NCBI GenBank assembly: GCA_017454335.1
Contig: JAFTDE010000044.1
Span: 1-36,834, forward strand
DNA: 36,834 nt
Direction: 5' to 3'
DNA from: Bacteroidales bacterium
Lineage (GTDB): Bacteria > Bacteroidota > Bacteroidia > Bacteroidales > UBA932
Shown here: positions 23,452 through 31,053 of the stretch, piece after piece
How positions within the stretch are numbered: the first letter of the stretch is position 1
Layout: each line of letters starts with the position of its first letter
Notes under the pieces: generated by a model
Databases searched by the model: none
What the model saw: only the letters and a program-made list of their open reading frames with translations
Told to the model about the DNA's origin: nothing
Program-made: the position numbers and the translations under genes

Positions 23452-24902
23452 ATTTCAAAGCCATCAGCCGGAATGTCGGATACGCACTGCTGGTCAGCGC
23501 GCTGTTCATGCTGCTGTCCCTCGGCGTGTCGCTGCTGAACGGCCGCGACAGCGCCTTCGTCCCGCTCCTCATCAGCTTCCTGATCACCTTCATCGTCGGT
23601 ATTTTCCCCTTCCTGTTCGTGACGCGCACCGCGCCCATCACCCTCAAGGACGGATATATGATCATCGTGCTGTCGTGGCTGCTGTCGTTCATCTTCGGCA
23701 TGCTGCCGTATGCCCTCTGGGGCGGGCCCTTCACGCTGGCGAACGCCTGGTTCGAGAGCGTATCCGGGTACACGACGACCGGCGCGACCATCCTCGCGGA
23801 CATCGAGGCGCTGCCGAAGAGCCTGCTGTTCTGGCGCAGCGCGACGCATTTCATCGGCGGCTTGGGGGTCGTGGTGTTCCTGCTGCTGATCATTCCGAAC
23901 GCCAGCCCGATCAAGATGCGGCTGACCAACATGGAGCTGTCTTCGCTGTCCCGCAGCGGCTATTCCGTGCGGGCCAACCGGACGGTCTATGTCTTCGCCT
24001 ATGTGTACCTGGGCATCTTCGTGCTGTCCTTCGTCAGTTACCTGCTGGCCGGGATGTCGCTCTTCGATGCCGTCTGCCATGCGTTCAGCGTCAGTGCGAC
24101 CGGCGGGTTCAGTACGCGCAACCTGTCCATCGGGGCGTTCCATTCCCGGGTGATCGAGCTGCTGACGATGATCTTCATGCTGCTGTCCTCACTGCATTTC
24201 GGGCTGATCTATATGTCCGTCATCCACCGCACGCTCCGTCCGATGGGCAATCCCGTGATCAAGTTCTACCTGGCGACGCTCGTGCTGATGTCCATTGCCT
24301 GCGGCATTTCGCTGCGGGTCGGCGGTGCCGTGGATACGCTGGGCGAGGGACTGTGGCAGGGGGCTTTCCAGGCGCTGTGCACGTCCTCGACGACGGGATT
24401 CGCCATTGCGGACAATGCCACCTGGCCGATGTTCGCCAACGTGCTGCTGCTGTCGCTGGCGATCATGTGCGGATGTGCCGGGTCGACTTCGGGCGGCGTC
24501 AAGGCCGACCGCATCCTGGTGCTGTTCAAGATGATCGGCTGCCAGATCGCCCGGACGCTGCACCCTTCGTCGATGTACGAGGTGCACCTGGGGGACCGTG
24601 TGCTGCGGGAGAACGAGACCTCGCCGCACATCCTGTATATCGCCGTCTTCACGCTGCTGACGGGCATTTCCATCCTGCTGAACCTGGCGATCGGCCTGAA
24701 CGGCCAGGATGCGTTCTCGTCCTCGATCGCGGCGCTCAGCAACCTGGGACCCGCCACGGGGCGGCTGGGGACGATGGGCAATTACGATTTCATTCCGGCC
24801 GCATCCAAGTTCCTGCTGTCGCTGGACATGTTCCTGGGACGTGTGGAAATCTATCCCGTCGTGGCCGTCGTGGCCATGCTCTTTGACTGGAAGAAGAAAT
24901 GA
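23448..24902 (+). CDS. trkH: Trk-type potassium uptake protein TrkH
   Basis: 484 residues with about ten TM helices arranged as the repeated M1-P-M2 units of the Trk/Ktr/HKT family. The four selectivity-filter segments can be followed: SGYTTTGAT, SVSATGGFST, TSSTTGFA and the last near ALSNLGPATG. The gating-loop segment CAGSTSGGVKADR is also present. It imports potassium across the inner membrane and normally works with the cytoplasmic regulator TrkA, which is not in this window. It starts inside the end of the HAMP-like membrane protein gene, and the RecD-like helicase gene follows after one base. Confidence 0.93.
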   Translation: MNFKAISRNVGYALLVSALFMLLSLGVSLLNGRDSAFVPLLISFLITFIVGIFPFLFVTRTAPITLKDGYMIIVLSWLLSFIFGMLPYALWGGPFTLANAWFESVSGYTTTGATILADIEALPKSLLFWRSATHFIGGLGVVVFLLLIIPNASPIKMRLTNMELSSLSRSGYSVRANRTVYVFAYVYLGIFVLSFVSYLLAGMSLFDAVCHAFSVSATGGFSTRNLSIGAFHSRVIELLTMIFMLLSSLHFGLIYMSVIHRTLRPMGNPVIKFYLATLVLMSIACGISLRVGGAVDTLGEGLWQGAFQALCTSSTTGFAIADNATWPMFANVLLLSLAIMCGCAGSTSGGVKADRILVLFKMIGCQIARTLHPSSMYEVHLGDRVLRENETSPHILYIAVFTLLTGISILLNLAIGLNGQDAFSSSIAALSNLGPATGRLGTMGNYDFIPAASKFLLSLDMFLGRVEIYPVVAVVAMLFDWKKK

Positions 24903-24903
24903 G

Positions 24904-26337
24904 ATGGACCGCGCGGCGTTTCTATACCAGGATTTCCTGAAACATTTCCCCGCCGATCCGACGGCCTGCCAGGACCGCCTGATGCGCACGGTCGCGTCGT
25001 TCCTGACCGGGGACGACGGGGACATCCTGGTGGTGAACGGGTACGCCGGCACCGGCAAGACGACGGCGCTGTCGGCCGTGATCGGATCCCTGTCCGCGAT
25101 GAAGGTGCCCTGCGTGCTGCTGGCGCCGACCGGACGGGCCGCGAAGGTGTTTTCTTCGATGGCCGGCCGTCCGGCCAGCACGGTGCACAAGCACATCTAC
25201 CGCCAGAAATCCGTGGGCGCGGACGGCTTCGGACAGTTTACCCTGTCGCCGAACAAGGCCCGGGGGACGCTGTTCGTGGTGGACGAGGTGTCGCTGATCG
25301 GCATCGAGGAGGCCCAGCGCCAGTCCTCGACCCAGTTCGGGACGGGGAACCTGCTGGAGGACCTGGTGGGATTCGTGCGCAGCGGGGTGGACTGCCGGCT
25401 GATCCTCGTGGGGGATGCGGCGCAGCTCCCGCCCGTCGGGCTGGACGCCAGCCCGGCGCTCTCCCGCGCCTTCATGGACGGCCTGGGCGGCGTGCAGTAC
25501 TGCGAAATGAGCTCTGTGGTCCGGCAGGCGCAGGAGAGCGGCATCCTGCGCAACGCGACGATGCTGCGGGAGCTGATCGCCGCGGACAGCGGCTTCGGGA
25601 CCTATGCCGGCATCCGGCTGGATCTGCACGGCTGCGGGGATGTCGAACGTCTGGGCGGGGGAGAACTGATCGAGACCCTCTCGGATGCATACGGGCGCTA
25701 CGGCGAGGACGAAACCATCATCCTGTGCCGCTCCAACAAGCGCGCGATCCGTTACAACCTGGGCGTACGCTCGACGGTGCAGTACCGCGAGGAGCGGCTG
25801 GTCCGCGGGGACAAGCTGATGATCGTGAAGAACTGCTACCAGTTCGTCGAGGACGTCGAGGGGATGGACTACATCGCCAACGGGGACATCGCCAAGCTGG
25901 TCCGCATCGGCGGCTACGAAGACCGCTACGGGCTGCATTTCGCCGAAGCGGTGCTGTCCTTTCCGGACTACGACGACCAGGAGATCCGGGCGAAGGTCTG
26001 CCTGGATACCCTCGAGAGCGAATCCGCCTCGCTGACCTATGACCAGCAGAACGCCCTGTACAACGGCGTCAGCGAGGATTACGCGCACATCCGGGGCAAG
26101 GCCAAGCGCTATGCCGCCGTGCGTGAAGACCCCTACTACAACGCCCTGCAGCTCAAATACGCCAACGCCATCACCTGCCACAAGTCGCAGGGCGGGCAGT
26201 GGCGCTGCGTGCTGATCGACTGCCCGTTCTGGCAGGACGAACAGACGCTGGACGACCTGAAATGGCTGTACACCGCCCTGACGCGTGCGGTGGAAAAAGT
26301 ATATCTGATCAATTTTCCTGACCGGTTTTTTGTATGA
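24904..26337 (+). CDS. RecD-like superfamily 1 ATP-dependent DNA helicase
   Basis: 477 residues. Walker A GYAGTGKTT at 46-54, motif Ia LLAPTGRAAKV, Walker B in TLFVVDEVSLI, motif III LVGDAAQLPPVG, and a C-terminal UvrD/RecD-type block YANAITCHKSQGGQW with YTALTRAVEKVYLI. This is the core of RecD/Pif1-like 5'-3' helicases without the long N-terminal domain of RecD2. I recall it as a single-gene helicase in Bacteroidales; no RecB or RecC partner is near. ATG 24904 follows the trkH stop by one base; a longer frame runs back into trkH but lacks similarity. It overlaps the next gene by 4 bases. DNA repair or replication restart is the likely area. Confidence 0.85.
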   Translation: MDRAAFLYQDFLKHFPADPTACQDRLMRTVASFLTGDDGDILVVNGYAGTGKTTALSAVIGSLSAMKVPCVLLAPTGRAAKVFSSMAGRPASTVHKHIYRQKSVGADGFGQFTLSPNKARGTLFVVDEVSLIGIEEAQRQSSTQFGTGNLLEDLVGFVRSGVDCRLILVGDAAQLPPVGLDASPALSRAFMDGLGGVQYCEMSSVVRQAQESGILRNATMLRELIAADSGFGTYAGIRLDLHGCGDVERLGGGELIETLSDAYGRYGEDETIILCRSNKRAIRYNLGVRSTVQYREERLVRGDKLMIVKNCYQFVEDVEGMDYIANGDIAKLVRIGGYEDRYGLHFAEAVLSFPDYDDQEIRAKVCLDTLESESASLTYDQQNALYNGVSEDYAHIRGKAKRYAAVREDPYYNALQLKYANAITCHKSQGGQWRCVLIDCPFWQDEQTLDDLKWLYTALTRAVEKVYLINFPDRFFV

Positions 26338-28130
26338 AAATCCTCCTGCTCCTGCTGGCCATCGGCCTGAACCGGACCTATTCGCCGGACTCCACCCGGG
26401 TTGCCTACACCCTGGACAATGACCTGTATGTCGAGGATGTCGCCTCCGGGCGGCAGACCCGCCTGACTTTCGACGGCAGCGACGTCGTCATGAACGGATA
26501 CGCCTCGTGGGTGTACTACGAGGAGATTCTCGGCCGCGGCTCGCGCTACAAGGCCTTCTGGTGGTCGCCGGACTCGCAGCGTATCGGTTTCTACCGCTTC
26601 GACGACAGCGAGGTGCCGATGTTCCCGATCTATTCGCCTTTCGGCCAGGACGGCGAGCTGCGCCGCACGCACTATCCCAAGGCGGGGGAGAAGAACCCCG
26701 AGGTGCGGATCGGCATCGTGACGGTCGCGGACGGCAAGACGGTCTGGGCCGATTTCGACGAGAAGGAGGACCAGTATTTCGGCATTCCGTTCTGGGGCAA
26801 GGACAGCCGGGAGTTCTTCATCGCGCGCGAGCCGCGCATCCAGAACCGCTTCGACCTGTACAGCGTCAGCGTGGAGGACGGGTCGAAAAAGTTGATCTAC
26901 CACGAGGAATACAAGACCTGGGTCGAATGGATCGAGCAGGTCATCTTTACGGACAAGGGGCTGTACATGGCTCGCAATTTCGAGACGGGCTGGCAGCAGA
27001 TCTATTTCCTGTCCTACGACGGAAAGACTTTCCGGCGCCTGACGGAAGGCGAGAACTGGGACATTTCGCTGCTGAAGGTGGACGAGAAGAAGGGGGACAT
27101 CTGGTTCACGGCCAAGCGGGATTCCCGCATCCATCCGGCCCTGTACCGGCTGGACCGGCGCGGCAGGATCACCGCCTTGACCGATCCCGCTTATTACCTG
27201 TCGGGGGTGCGCCTGTCCGAGGACGGCAGGACCTTCACCGGCAGCCAGTCCACGGCCGCGGTGCCGACGCAGATGATCAAGGGCCGCACGGACCGCTTTC
27301 AGGTGGAGGTGACGGAGGATTTCGCGGCGCGTTTCGACCTGGACACGCTGCCTTCACCGCAGCCGCTGGTCATCCGGAACGACGGATATGACCTGTACGG
27401 GTTGGTCTCCTATCCCAAGGGTTTCGATCCCGCGCGCCGCTATCCGGTGCTGATGCAGCTGTACGGCGGTCCCGGGACCCCGTACGTGCGGGATTACTGG
27501 CAGAGCCGCGACGCCTCGGACCGCTGGTGCTTCGACAACGGCATCATCTACATCGTCGTGGATCCGCGCTCGTCCGGCGAGAACGGCCGCGCGGGCATGG
27601 ACGAGGCTTTCCGGCAGATGACCGTGACCGAGCTGGGGGATTACATCGCCTGGGCGAAGTACCTGCAGGCGCTGCCTTACGTGCAGGGGGACCGGATCGG
27701 GGTCGAGGGATTCTCCTTCGGCGGGACGACCACGGCGATGCTGGTGCTGCGCTATCCCGAGTACTTCCGCTGCGGGGTCGCCGGCGGCGGCGTGTATGAC
27801 TGGATGCTGTACGACAGCCACTATACCGAGCGTTTTATGGAGACGCCGCAGGCCAATCCGGACGGGTACGCCCTGGCGACGGTGCTGAATTATGTCCAGC
27901 CCGCCGCGGACGGAGCGCCGCGTTTCGCCCGGCTGAAACTGACGCACGGGACCGGGGACGACAACGTGCATTTCCAGAACACCCTGCAGCTGGTGGACGC
28001 ATTACAGAAAGCGTGCATCCAGTTCGAATTGATGATCTATCCGGACGGGATGCACGGCTACAGGGGTGCCCAGCACGAGCACGACCAGGTCTCAGACCAT
28101 GATTTCTGGACCCGGCATCTGCTGCGCTGA
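26334..28130 (+). CDS. Dipeptidyl peptidase IV-type serine peptidase (S9), short form
   Basis: 598 residues of the prolyl oligopeptidase family, expected to remove N-terminal dipeptides outside the cytoplasm. The beta-propeller contains the substrate-amine-binding Glu63-Glu64 pair in SWVYYEEILG. The hydrolase domain has Ser461 (GFSFGG, in place of the usual GWSYGG), Asp542 (GTGDDNVH) and His574 (DGMHGY). Compared with the Porphyromonas enzyme (about 720 residues) it lacks roughly the first 110-125 residues: a short hydrophobic leader (MKILLLLLAIGL) leads straight into TYSPDSTRVAYTLDNDLY. It overlaps the helicase gene by 4 bases and ends exactly where the convergent LamG-like gene ends. All catalytic residues remain, so activity is plausible. 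Confidence 0.87.
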   Translation: MKILLLLLAIGLNRTYSPDSTRVAYTLDNDLYVEDVASGRQTRLTFDGSDVVMNGYASWVYYEEILGRGSRYKAFWWSPDSQRIGFYRFDDSEVPMFPIYSPFGQDGELRRTHYPKAGEKNPEVRIGIVTVADGKTVWADFDEKEDQYFGIPFWGKDSREFFIAREPRIQNRFDLYSVSVEDGSKKLIYHEEYKTWVEWIEQVIFTDKGLYMARNFETGWQQIYFLSYDGKTFRRLTEGENWDISLLKVDEKKGDIWFTAKRDSRIHPALYRLDRRGRITALTDPAYYLSGVRLSEDGRTFTGSQSTAAVPTQMIKGRTDRFQVEVTEDFAARFDLDTLPSPQPLVIRNDGYDLYGLVSYPKGFDPARRYPVLMQLYGGPGTPYVRDYWQSRDASDRWCFDNGIIYIVVDPRSSGENGRAGMDEAFRQMTVTELGDYIAWAKYLQALPYVQGDRIGVEGFSFGGTTTAMLVLRYPEYFRCGVAGGGVYDWMLYDSHYTERFMETPQANPDGYALATVLNYVQPAADGAPRFARLKLTHGTGDDNVHFQNTLQLVDALQKACIQFELMIYPDGMHGYRGAQHEHDQVSDHDFWTRHLLR

Positions 28131-28799
28131 TTATTTGTTCAGTTTTTCGTAATCCTTGAGGAACTGCTCGGGCTTGAGGGCCTTCGGCGTTGCGCGGATC
28201 AGCAGGATTTCTCCCTTGAAATAGTTCACCAGGTTCTGGCGGACGCCGATGGAGGAGACTCCTTCTCCGATGACGCCGGGCTGCCAGGCCATGTCGACGT
28301 GACCCTGCTCGACACCGTTGACGTAGGAGGTCATGCCGTTCTTGTCGCAGACCAGCGTGGCGTTGTACCACTGGTCGGTGGGGTGGGTGAGTTCCGGATA
28401 GATCAGCGTGGCGCTGACGCGGTTGCCGTAGTTGACGTGGGCGTCGAAGTACCAGGTCTTGTCCGGGTTGACGCGGGTCTCGAACATGATGCGGGCGCCG
28501 TTCGGCTGGCCCATGTGCAGGAAGCGCTCTTCGAACTTGCCTTCACCGTTTTGGCGGAAGATGACCTCGAGGGTCAGCTCTTCCATGCCGGCGAAGGGCG
28601 TCCCCTGCACGAAGACGGCGTCGGTCTCACCGTTGAAACTGACGGCCGGGCCGAGGGGGGTCGATACGACGGCGGGGGCTCCGAGGAACTGGAGGATTTC
28701 AGGATGGTTTTCCGAATTCCAGATGACGGAATTGGACTGCTGGGCGCAGGCATTGATGGTGAGGACTGTCATGAGCAGGCAGAGAATGGATTGCTTCAT
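28131..28799 (-). CDS. Secreted LamG/concanavalin-A-like domain protein
   Basis: 222 residues. The signal peptide ends near TINACAQQ; a cysteine in INAC could make it a lipoprotein, but the lipobox is poor. The mature protein looks like a single LamG-type jelly roll (laminin G 3 family): VSFNGETDAVFVQG, LTLEVIFR, WYFDAHVNYGNRVSA, WYNATLVCDKNGMTSYVNGVEQGH and a final VNYFKGEILLIRA strand. Such domains bind glycans or proteins and also occur in glycoside hydrolases. No catalytic domain is present. It ends one base from the peptidase stop, tail to tail, and appears to be a single gene. Confidence 0.75.
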   Translation of the reverse strand: MKQSILCLLMTVLTINACAQQSNSVIWNSENHPEILQFLGAPAVVSTPLGPAVSFNGETDAVFVQGTPFAGMEELTLEVIFRQNGEGKFEERFLHMGQPNGARIMFETRVNPDKTWYFDAHVNYGNRVSATLIYPELTHPTDQWYNATLVCDKNGMTSYVNGVEQGHVDMAWQPGVIGEGVSSIGVRQNLVNYFKGEILLIRATPKALKPEQFLKDYEKLNK

Positions 28800-28860
28800 A
28801 TTACATGGTGTTTGGTTAGTCTTGTCGCGCTAAAATACGAATAATTTCGCTTGGTTGTTC

Positions 28861-29298
28861 CTAAATGAGGTTCATTAGCAGGGTCCAGACCAGGAAACGG
28901 AGGGCTTTGCCGACCAGCATCAGCAGCAGGGTCCATCCGGGGTGGGTCTTGTAGAATCCCAGGGCGATGGCGAACATGTCCCCGACGATGGGCAGCCAGC
29001 AGGCCAGGGCCAGCCAGATGCCGTATTTGTCCACGTAGCGTTTCTGTTTTTCCAGGGTCTCGGGTTTGACGTGGAAGTATTTTTCCAGCCATTCCCATTT
29101 GCCCAGCCGGCCCAGGTAGTAGTTCAGGACGCCGCCCAGCCAGTTTCCGGCCGTCGCGCAGACAAAGCAGGCGAGGGGCTGGCCCGTTGCGGCCAGGACG
29201 CCGATGTACAGGACGTCGGAGCTGAAGGGGACGAGGGTGGCGGCCAGAAAACTGCCGATGAACAGGCCCAGGAGGCCCAGGGATTCCAGTTCCAGCAT
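28861..29298 (-). CDS. YqaA family membrane protein (VTT/SNARE-associated type)
   Basis: 145 residues with four or so hydrophobic helices. The opening LESLGLLGLFIGSFLAATLVPFSSDVLY and the middle AGNWLGGVLNYYLGRLGKWEWLEKY with a conserved Gly/Arg pattern are typical of YqaA, a small relative of DedA proteins of the inner membrane. The end WLPIVGDMFAIALGFYK matches the family too. ATG 29298 is preferred over the upstream TTG at 29319 because the family's N-terminus aligns there. Function in the family is poorly known; a lipid-flipping role has been shown for some DedA/VTT relatives. The upstream region carries a divergent candidate small RNA. Confidence 0.8.
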   Translation of the reverse strand: MLELESLGLLGLFIGSFLAATLVPFSSDVLYIGVLAATGQPLACFVCATAGNWLGGVLNYYLGRLGKWEWLEKYFHVKPETLEKQKRYVDKYGIWLALACWLPIVGDMFAIALGFYKTHPGWTLLLMLVGKALRFLVWTLLMNLI

Positions 29299-29421
29299 GG
29301 CGTGGAGGGGGTTAATCAAATTGCTTAATAATATCGCCTAAATATTTGCTTATTTTTAATTTGCTGAAATTGCGATAGTTAGGTATTTATTAAAAAAATT
29401 TCAAAAAAAATGTCAAAAAAA

Positions 29422-29452
29422 TTTGCAGAGTAGAAAAATCTTTGTACCTTTG
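29422..29452 (+). promoter_or_regulatory. Strong consensus promoter of the candidate small RNA
   Basis: TTTG at 29422-29425, exactly 19 bases, then TACCTTTG at 29445-29452, a perfect match to the Bacteroidetes pattern. Runs of A at 29391-29421 directly upstream resemble the A-tract UP regions of rRNA promoters in this phylum. No start codon of a normal gene follows on this strand until 32078. Confidence 0.85.
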
Positions 29453-29457
29453 CACTC

Positions 29458-29572
29458 GGATCGAGTAAGTGAGTGTTCTACCCCGTCGGTCTATTGGTTA
29501 TTAGTTTAGTGTTATTAATTATGTGGTTAGGATGAGTTGTTGCCTGAGAGGGTCACAACTCATTTTCTTTTT
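29458..29572 (+). ncRNA. Candidate small RNA (about 115 nt), family unknown
   Basis: A complete transcription unit in the gap between yqaA and maf. The promoter at 29422-29452 predicts a start near 29458, and a hairpin with T-run ends at 29572. A small 5' palindrome, ACTCG-GAT-CGAGT (29454-29466), lies at the start. The body is AT-rich and unstructured by eye. It does not show the features I would expect of tmRNA, 6S, RNase P or SRP RNA. One short reading frame exists (GTG 29473, TGA 29533-29535, 20 codons, mostly Leu/Val/Ile), so a tiny membrane peptide is the alternative. It is antisense to no gene, and maf reads towards it from the other strand. Confidence 0.6.
29532..29572 (+). terminator. 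Intrinsic terminator of the candidate small RNA
   Basis: Nine-bp perfect stem ATGAGTTGT (29532-29540) / ACAACTCAT (29555-29563), loop of 14 bases, then TTTCTTTTT (29564-29572). The T-run is only on the plus strand, so this ends the plus-strand transcript rather than maf. Confidence 0.85.
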
Positions 29573-29582
29573 GTAAGTTCCC

Positions 29583-30149
29583 TTACAGAAACGCATGGAG
29601 TTCCCGGTACACTTCGTCTACCGGGAAGCCCATGACGTTGTAGAACGACCCTTCGATGCCGGTGATGGCCACGTATCCGATCCATTCCTGGATGGCGTAG
29701 GCGCCGGCTTTGTCATAGGGGCGGTAGCGGTCCACATAATAGTCGATCTGCTCGGGGGAAAGCGCTGCGAAATGCACCCGGGTGCAGTTGGTGAAGGATT
29801 TTTCGTGCTGGGGGTCGCGGATGGTGACGCCGGTGACGACTTCGTGCGCGCGGCCCGACAGTTCGCGGAGCATGGCCACGGCCTCCTCGCGGCTGTGGGG
29901 CTTGCCCAGCACATCTTCCCCTACGATGACGACGGTGTCGGCGGTGACCAGCACTTCGTCTGCCTCCAGGGGGCGGTGGAATCCGTGCGATTTGCCCCGG
30001 GAGAGGACCAGCGGCACCTGCTGCGGCGGCGTCCCCGGGGGAACGTGCTCTTCAAAGCTGTTGCCGGTGTCCACGGTGAAAGGCAGGTCCAGCCCCTGCA
30101 TCAGTTCGCGCCGGCGCGGGGAGTTGCTGCCCAGGATGATGCGTTTCAT
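29583..30149 (-). CDS. maf: Maf family nucleoside triphosphate pyrophosphatase
   Basis: 188 residues. It opens with LGSNSPRRRELMQGL, the Maf signature, and has the conserved VTADTVV and LGKPHSREEAVAMLRELSGRAHEVVTGV blocks and a YAIQEWIGYVAITGIEGSFYNVMGFP ending. Maf proteins hydrolyse non-canonical or modified nucleotides (dTTP/UTP-type activity in this subgroup), keeping them out of DNA and RNA. It lies 3 bases after kdsC in the same direction, forming a three-gene unit with the DUF3467 gene. The stop is 10 bases from the terminator of the convergent small RNA. Confidence 0.93.
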   Translation of the reverse strand: MKRIILGSNSPRRRELMQGLDLPFTVDTGNSFEEHVPPGTPPQQVPLVLSRGKSHGFHRPLEADEVLVTADTVVIVGEDVLGKPHSREEAVAMLRELSGRAHEVVTGVTIRDPQHEKSFTNCTRVHFAALSPEQIDYYVDRYRPYDKAGAYAIQEWIGYVAITGIEGSFYNVMGFPVDEVYRELHAFL

Positions 30150-30152
30150 CGC

Positions 30153-30680
30153 TCAGAAGATCTTTTCGTACACGTCTTCCTCGAACACCCACTTGCCCTG
30201 TGCGCGCAGGATCATCTCGATGCCTTCGCGTACGCAGCGCCTGCCGCCCGGGCAGGGAGAGACGAAGTCCGCGGCGGCGCGGGTCTCGGGGGCCGCGTCA
30301 GCGGGGGCGATGCCCAGACCGCAGGCCTTGAGGACGGGGATGTCGGGGATGTCATCGCCGAAATAGGCCACCTGGCTGGGCTCCAGCCCGTATTTCTCGC
30401 AGAAATGACGGAAGTTGCGGATCTTGCCGCGGCAGCCCATGTAGATGTCCTCCTCGGGAACGCCGCAGGTGAGGAAGCGCCGCCGGATGCCTTCGGTCTC
30501 GCCGCCGGTGAAGACGGCCAGGCGGAATCCGGCCATGGCCGCGGCCCGCAGGGCGAAGGAGTCCTTGGCGTTGTAGATGCGCAGGAAGCCGCCCTCGTCC
30601 GTGCCGATCAGGCTGCCGTCGGTCATCACGCCGTCCACGTCCAGGGTGATGGCGCGGATGTCCTTAAGATTTAGCTCCAT
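30153..30680 (-). CDS. kdsC: 3-deoxy-D-manno-octulosonate 8-phosphate phosphatase (KdsC-type HAD)
   Basis: 175 residues of the C0-type HAD phosphatase family. Motif I is DVDGVMTDG with Asp14 and Asp16, motif II TGG in LAVFTGGETEGI, and motif III/IV GDDIPDIPVL with the preceding lysine in RGKI. There is no cap domain, as usual for KdsC tetramers. It makes free Kdo for lipid A/LPS synthesis. Length and motifs fit KdsC better than other small HAD enzymes, although substrate cannot be proven. It overlaps the DUF3467 gene by 17 bases and is followed by maf. Confidence 0.87.
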   Translation of the reverse strand: MELNLKDIRAITLDVDGVMTDGSLIGTDEGGFLRIYNAKDSFALRAAAMAGFRLAVFTGGETEGIRRRFLTCGVPEEDIYMGCRGKIRNFRHFCEKYGLEPSQVAYFGDDIPDIPVLKACGLGIAPADAAPETRAAADFVSPCPGGRRCVREGIEMILRAQGKWVFEEDVYEKIF

Positions 30681-30981
30681 TGTTCTGGGTGAAGTCGTTG
30701 ATGTTGAAGGTGCCTTTCGGGGCGCCGAGGTCGATGGGCCCGAACTGGGATTCGTATTTGCCGATGTTGTCCGCCAGTGCGTTCAGCAGGCGTTTTGCGT
30801 GTTCGGGGTTCATCACGATGCGGTTGCCGATCTCGGGCTTGGGCAGCCCGGGCAGGATCGTGGCGAAATCGATGACGAATTCGCTGTGGGAGTGGCTGAT
30901 GATGGCGAGGTTGGAGTAGGTGCCCCGCGCGACCTCCGGTTTGAGCTCGAGGTTCAGCTGGTTTTTGTTCTCGTTGTCCAT
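30664..30981 (-). CDS. DUF3467 family protein
   Basis: 105 residues from ATG 30981. The pattern ARGTYSNLAIISHSHSEFVIDFATILPG, then RIVMNPEHAKRLLNALADNIGKYESQFG, is that of DUF3467, a small cytoplasmic family of unknown function common in Bacteroidetes. A longer in-frame start at 31017 is rejected because it falls inside the -33 box. The promoter's -7 box ends only 5 bases from this ATG, so the message would be nearly leaderless. It leads the unit with kdsC and maf. Confidence 0.82.
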   Translation of the reverse strand: MDNENKNQLNLELKPEVARGTYSNLAIISHSHSEFVIDFATILPGLPKPEIGNRIVMNPEHAKRLLNALADNIGKYESQFGPIDLGAPKGTFNINDFTQNNGAKS

Positions 30982-30986
30982 AGAGA

Positions 30987-31018
30987 CAAAAATACCACTT
31001 TTTTCGCCTATTTGCAAA
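30987..31018 (-). promoter_or_regulatory. Promoter of the DUF3467-kdsC-maf unit
   Basis: On the minus strand TTTG (31018-31015), 20 bases, then TATTTTTG (30994-30987), an exact match to the Bacteroidetes consensus. The ATG at 30981 follows after 5 bases. Confidence 0.75.
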
Positions 31019-31053
31019 ATGGGAGTTCTCCGGCACCGTCGGGGGTCGCGGGG

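Noticed and set aside
23354-24886. A 510-codon plus-strand frame overlapping trkH
   Set aside because: Frame-shifted reading of trkH, rich in Arg, Ala and Gly, with no membrane segments or domain.
29458-29572. tmRNA, 6S RNA or SRP RNA as identity of the small RNA
   Set aside because: It has no tRNA-like domain, is too short for 6S, and lacks the conserved SRP tetraloop region.
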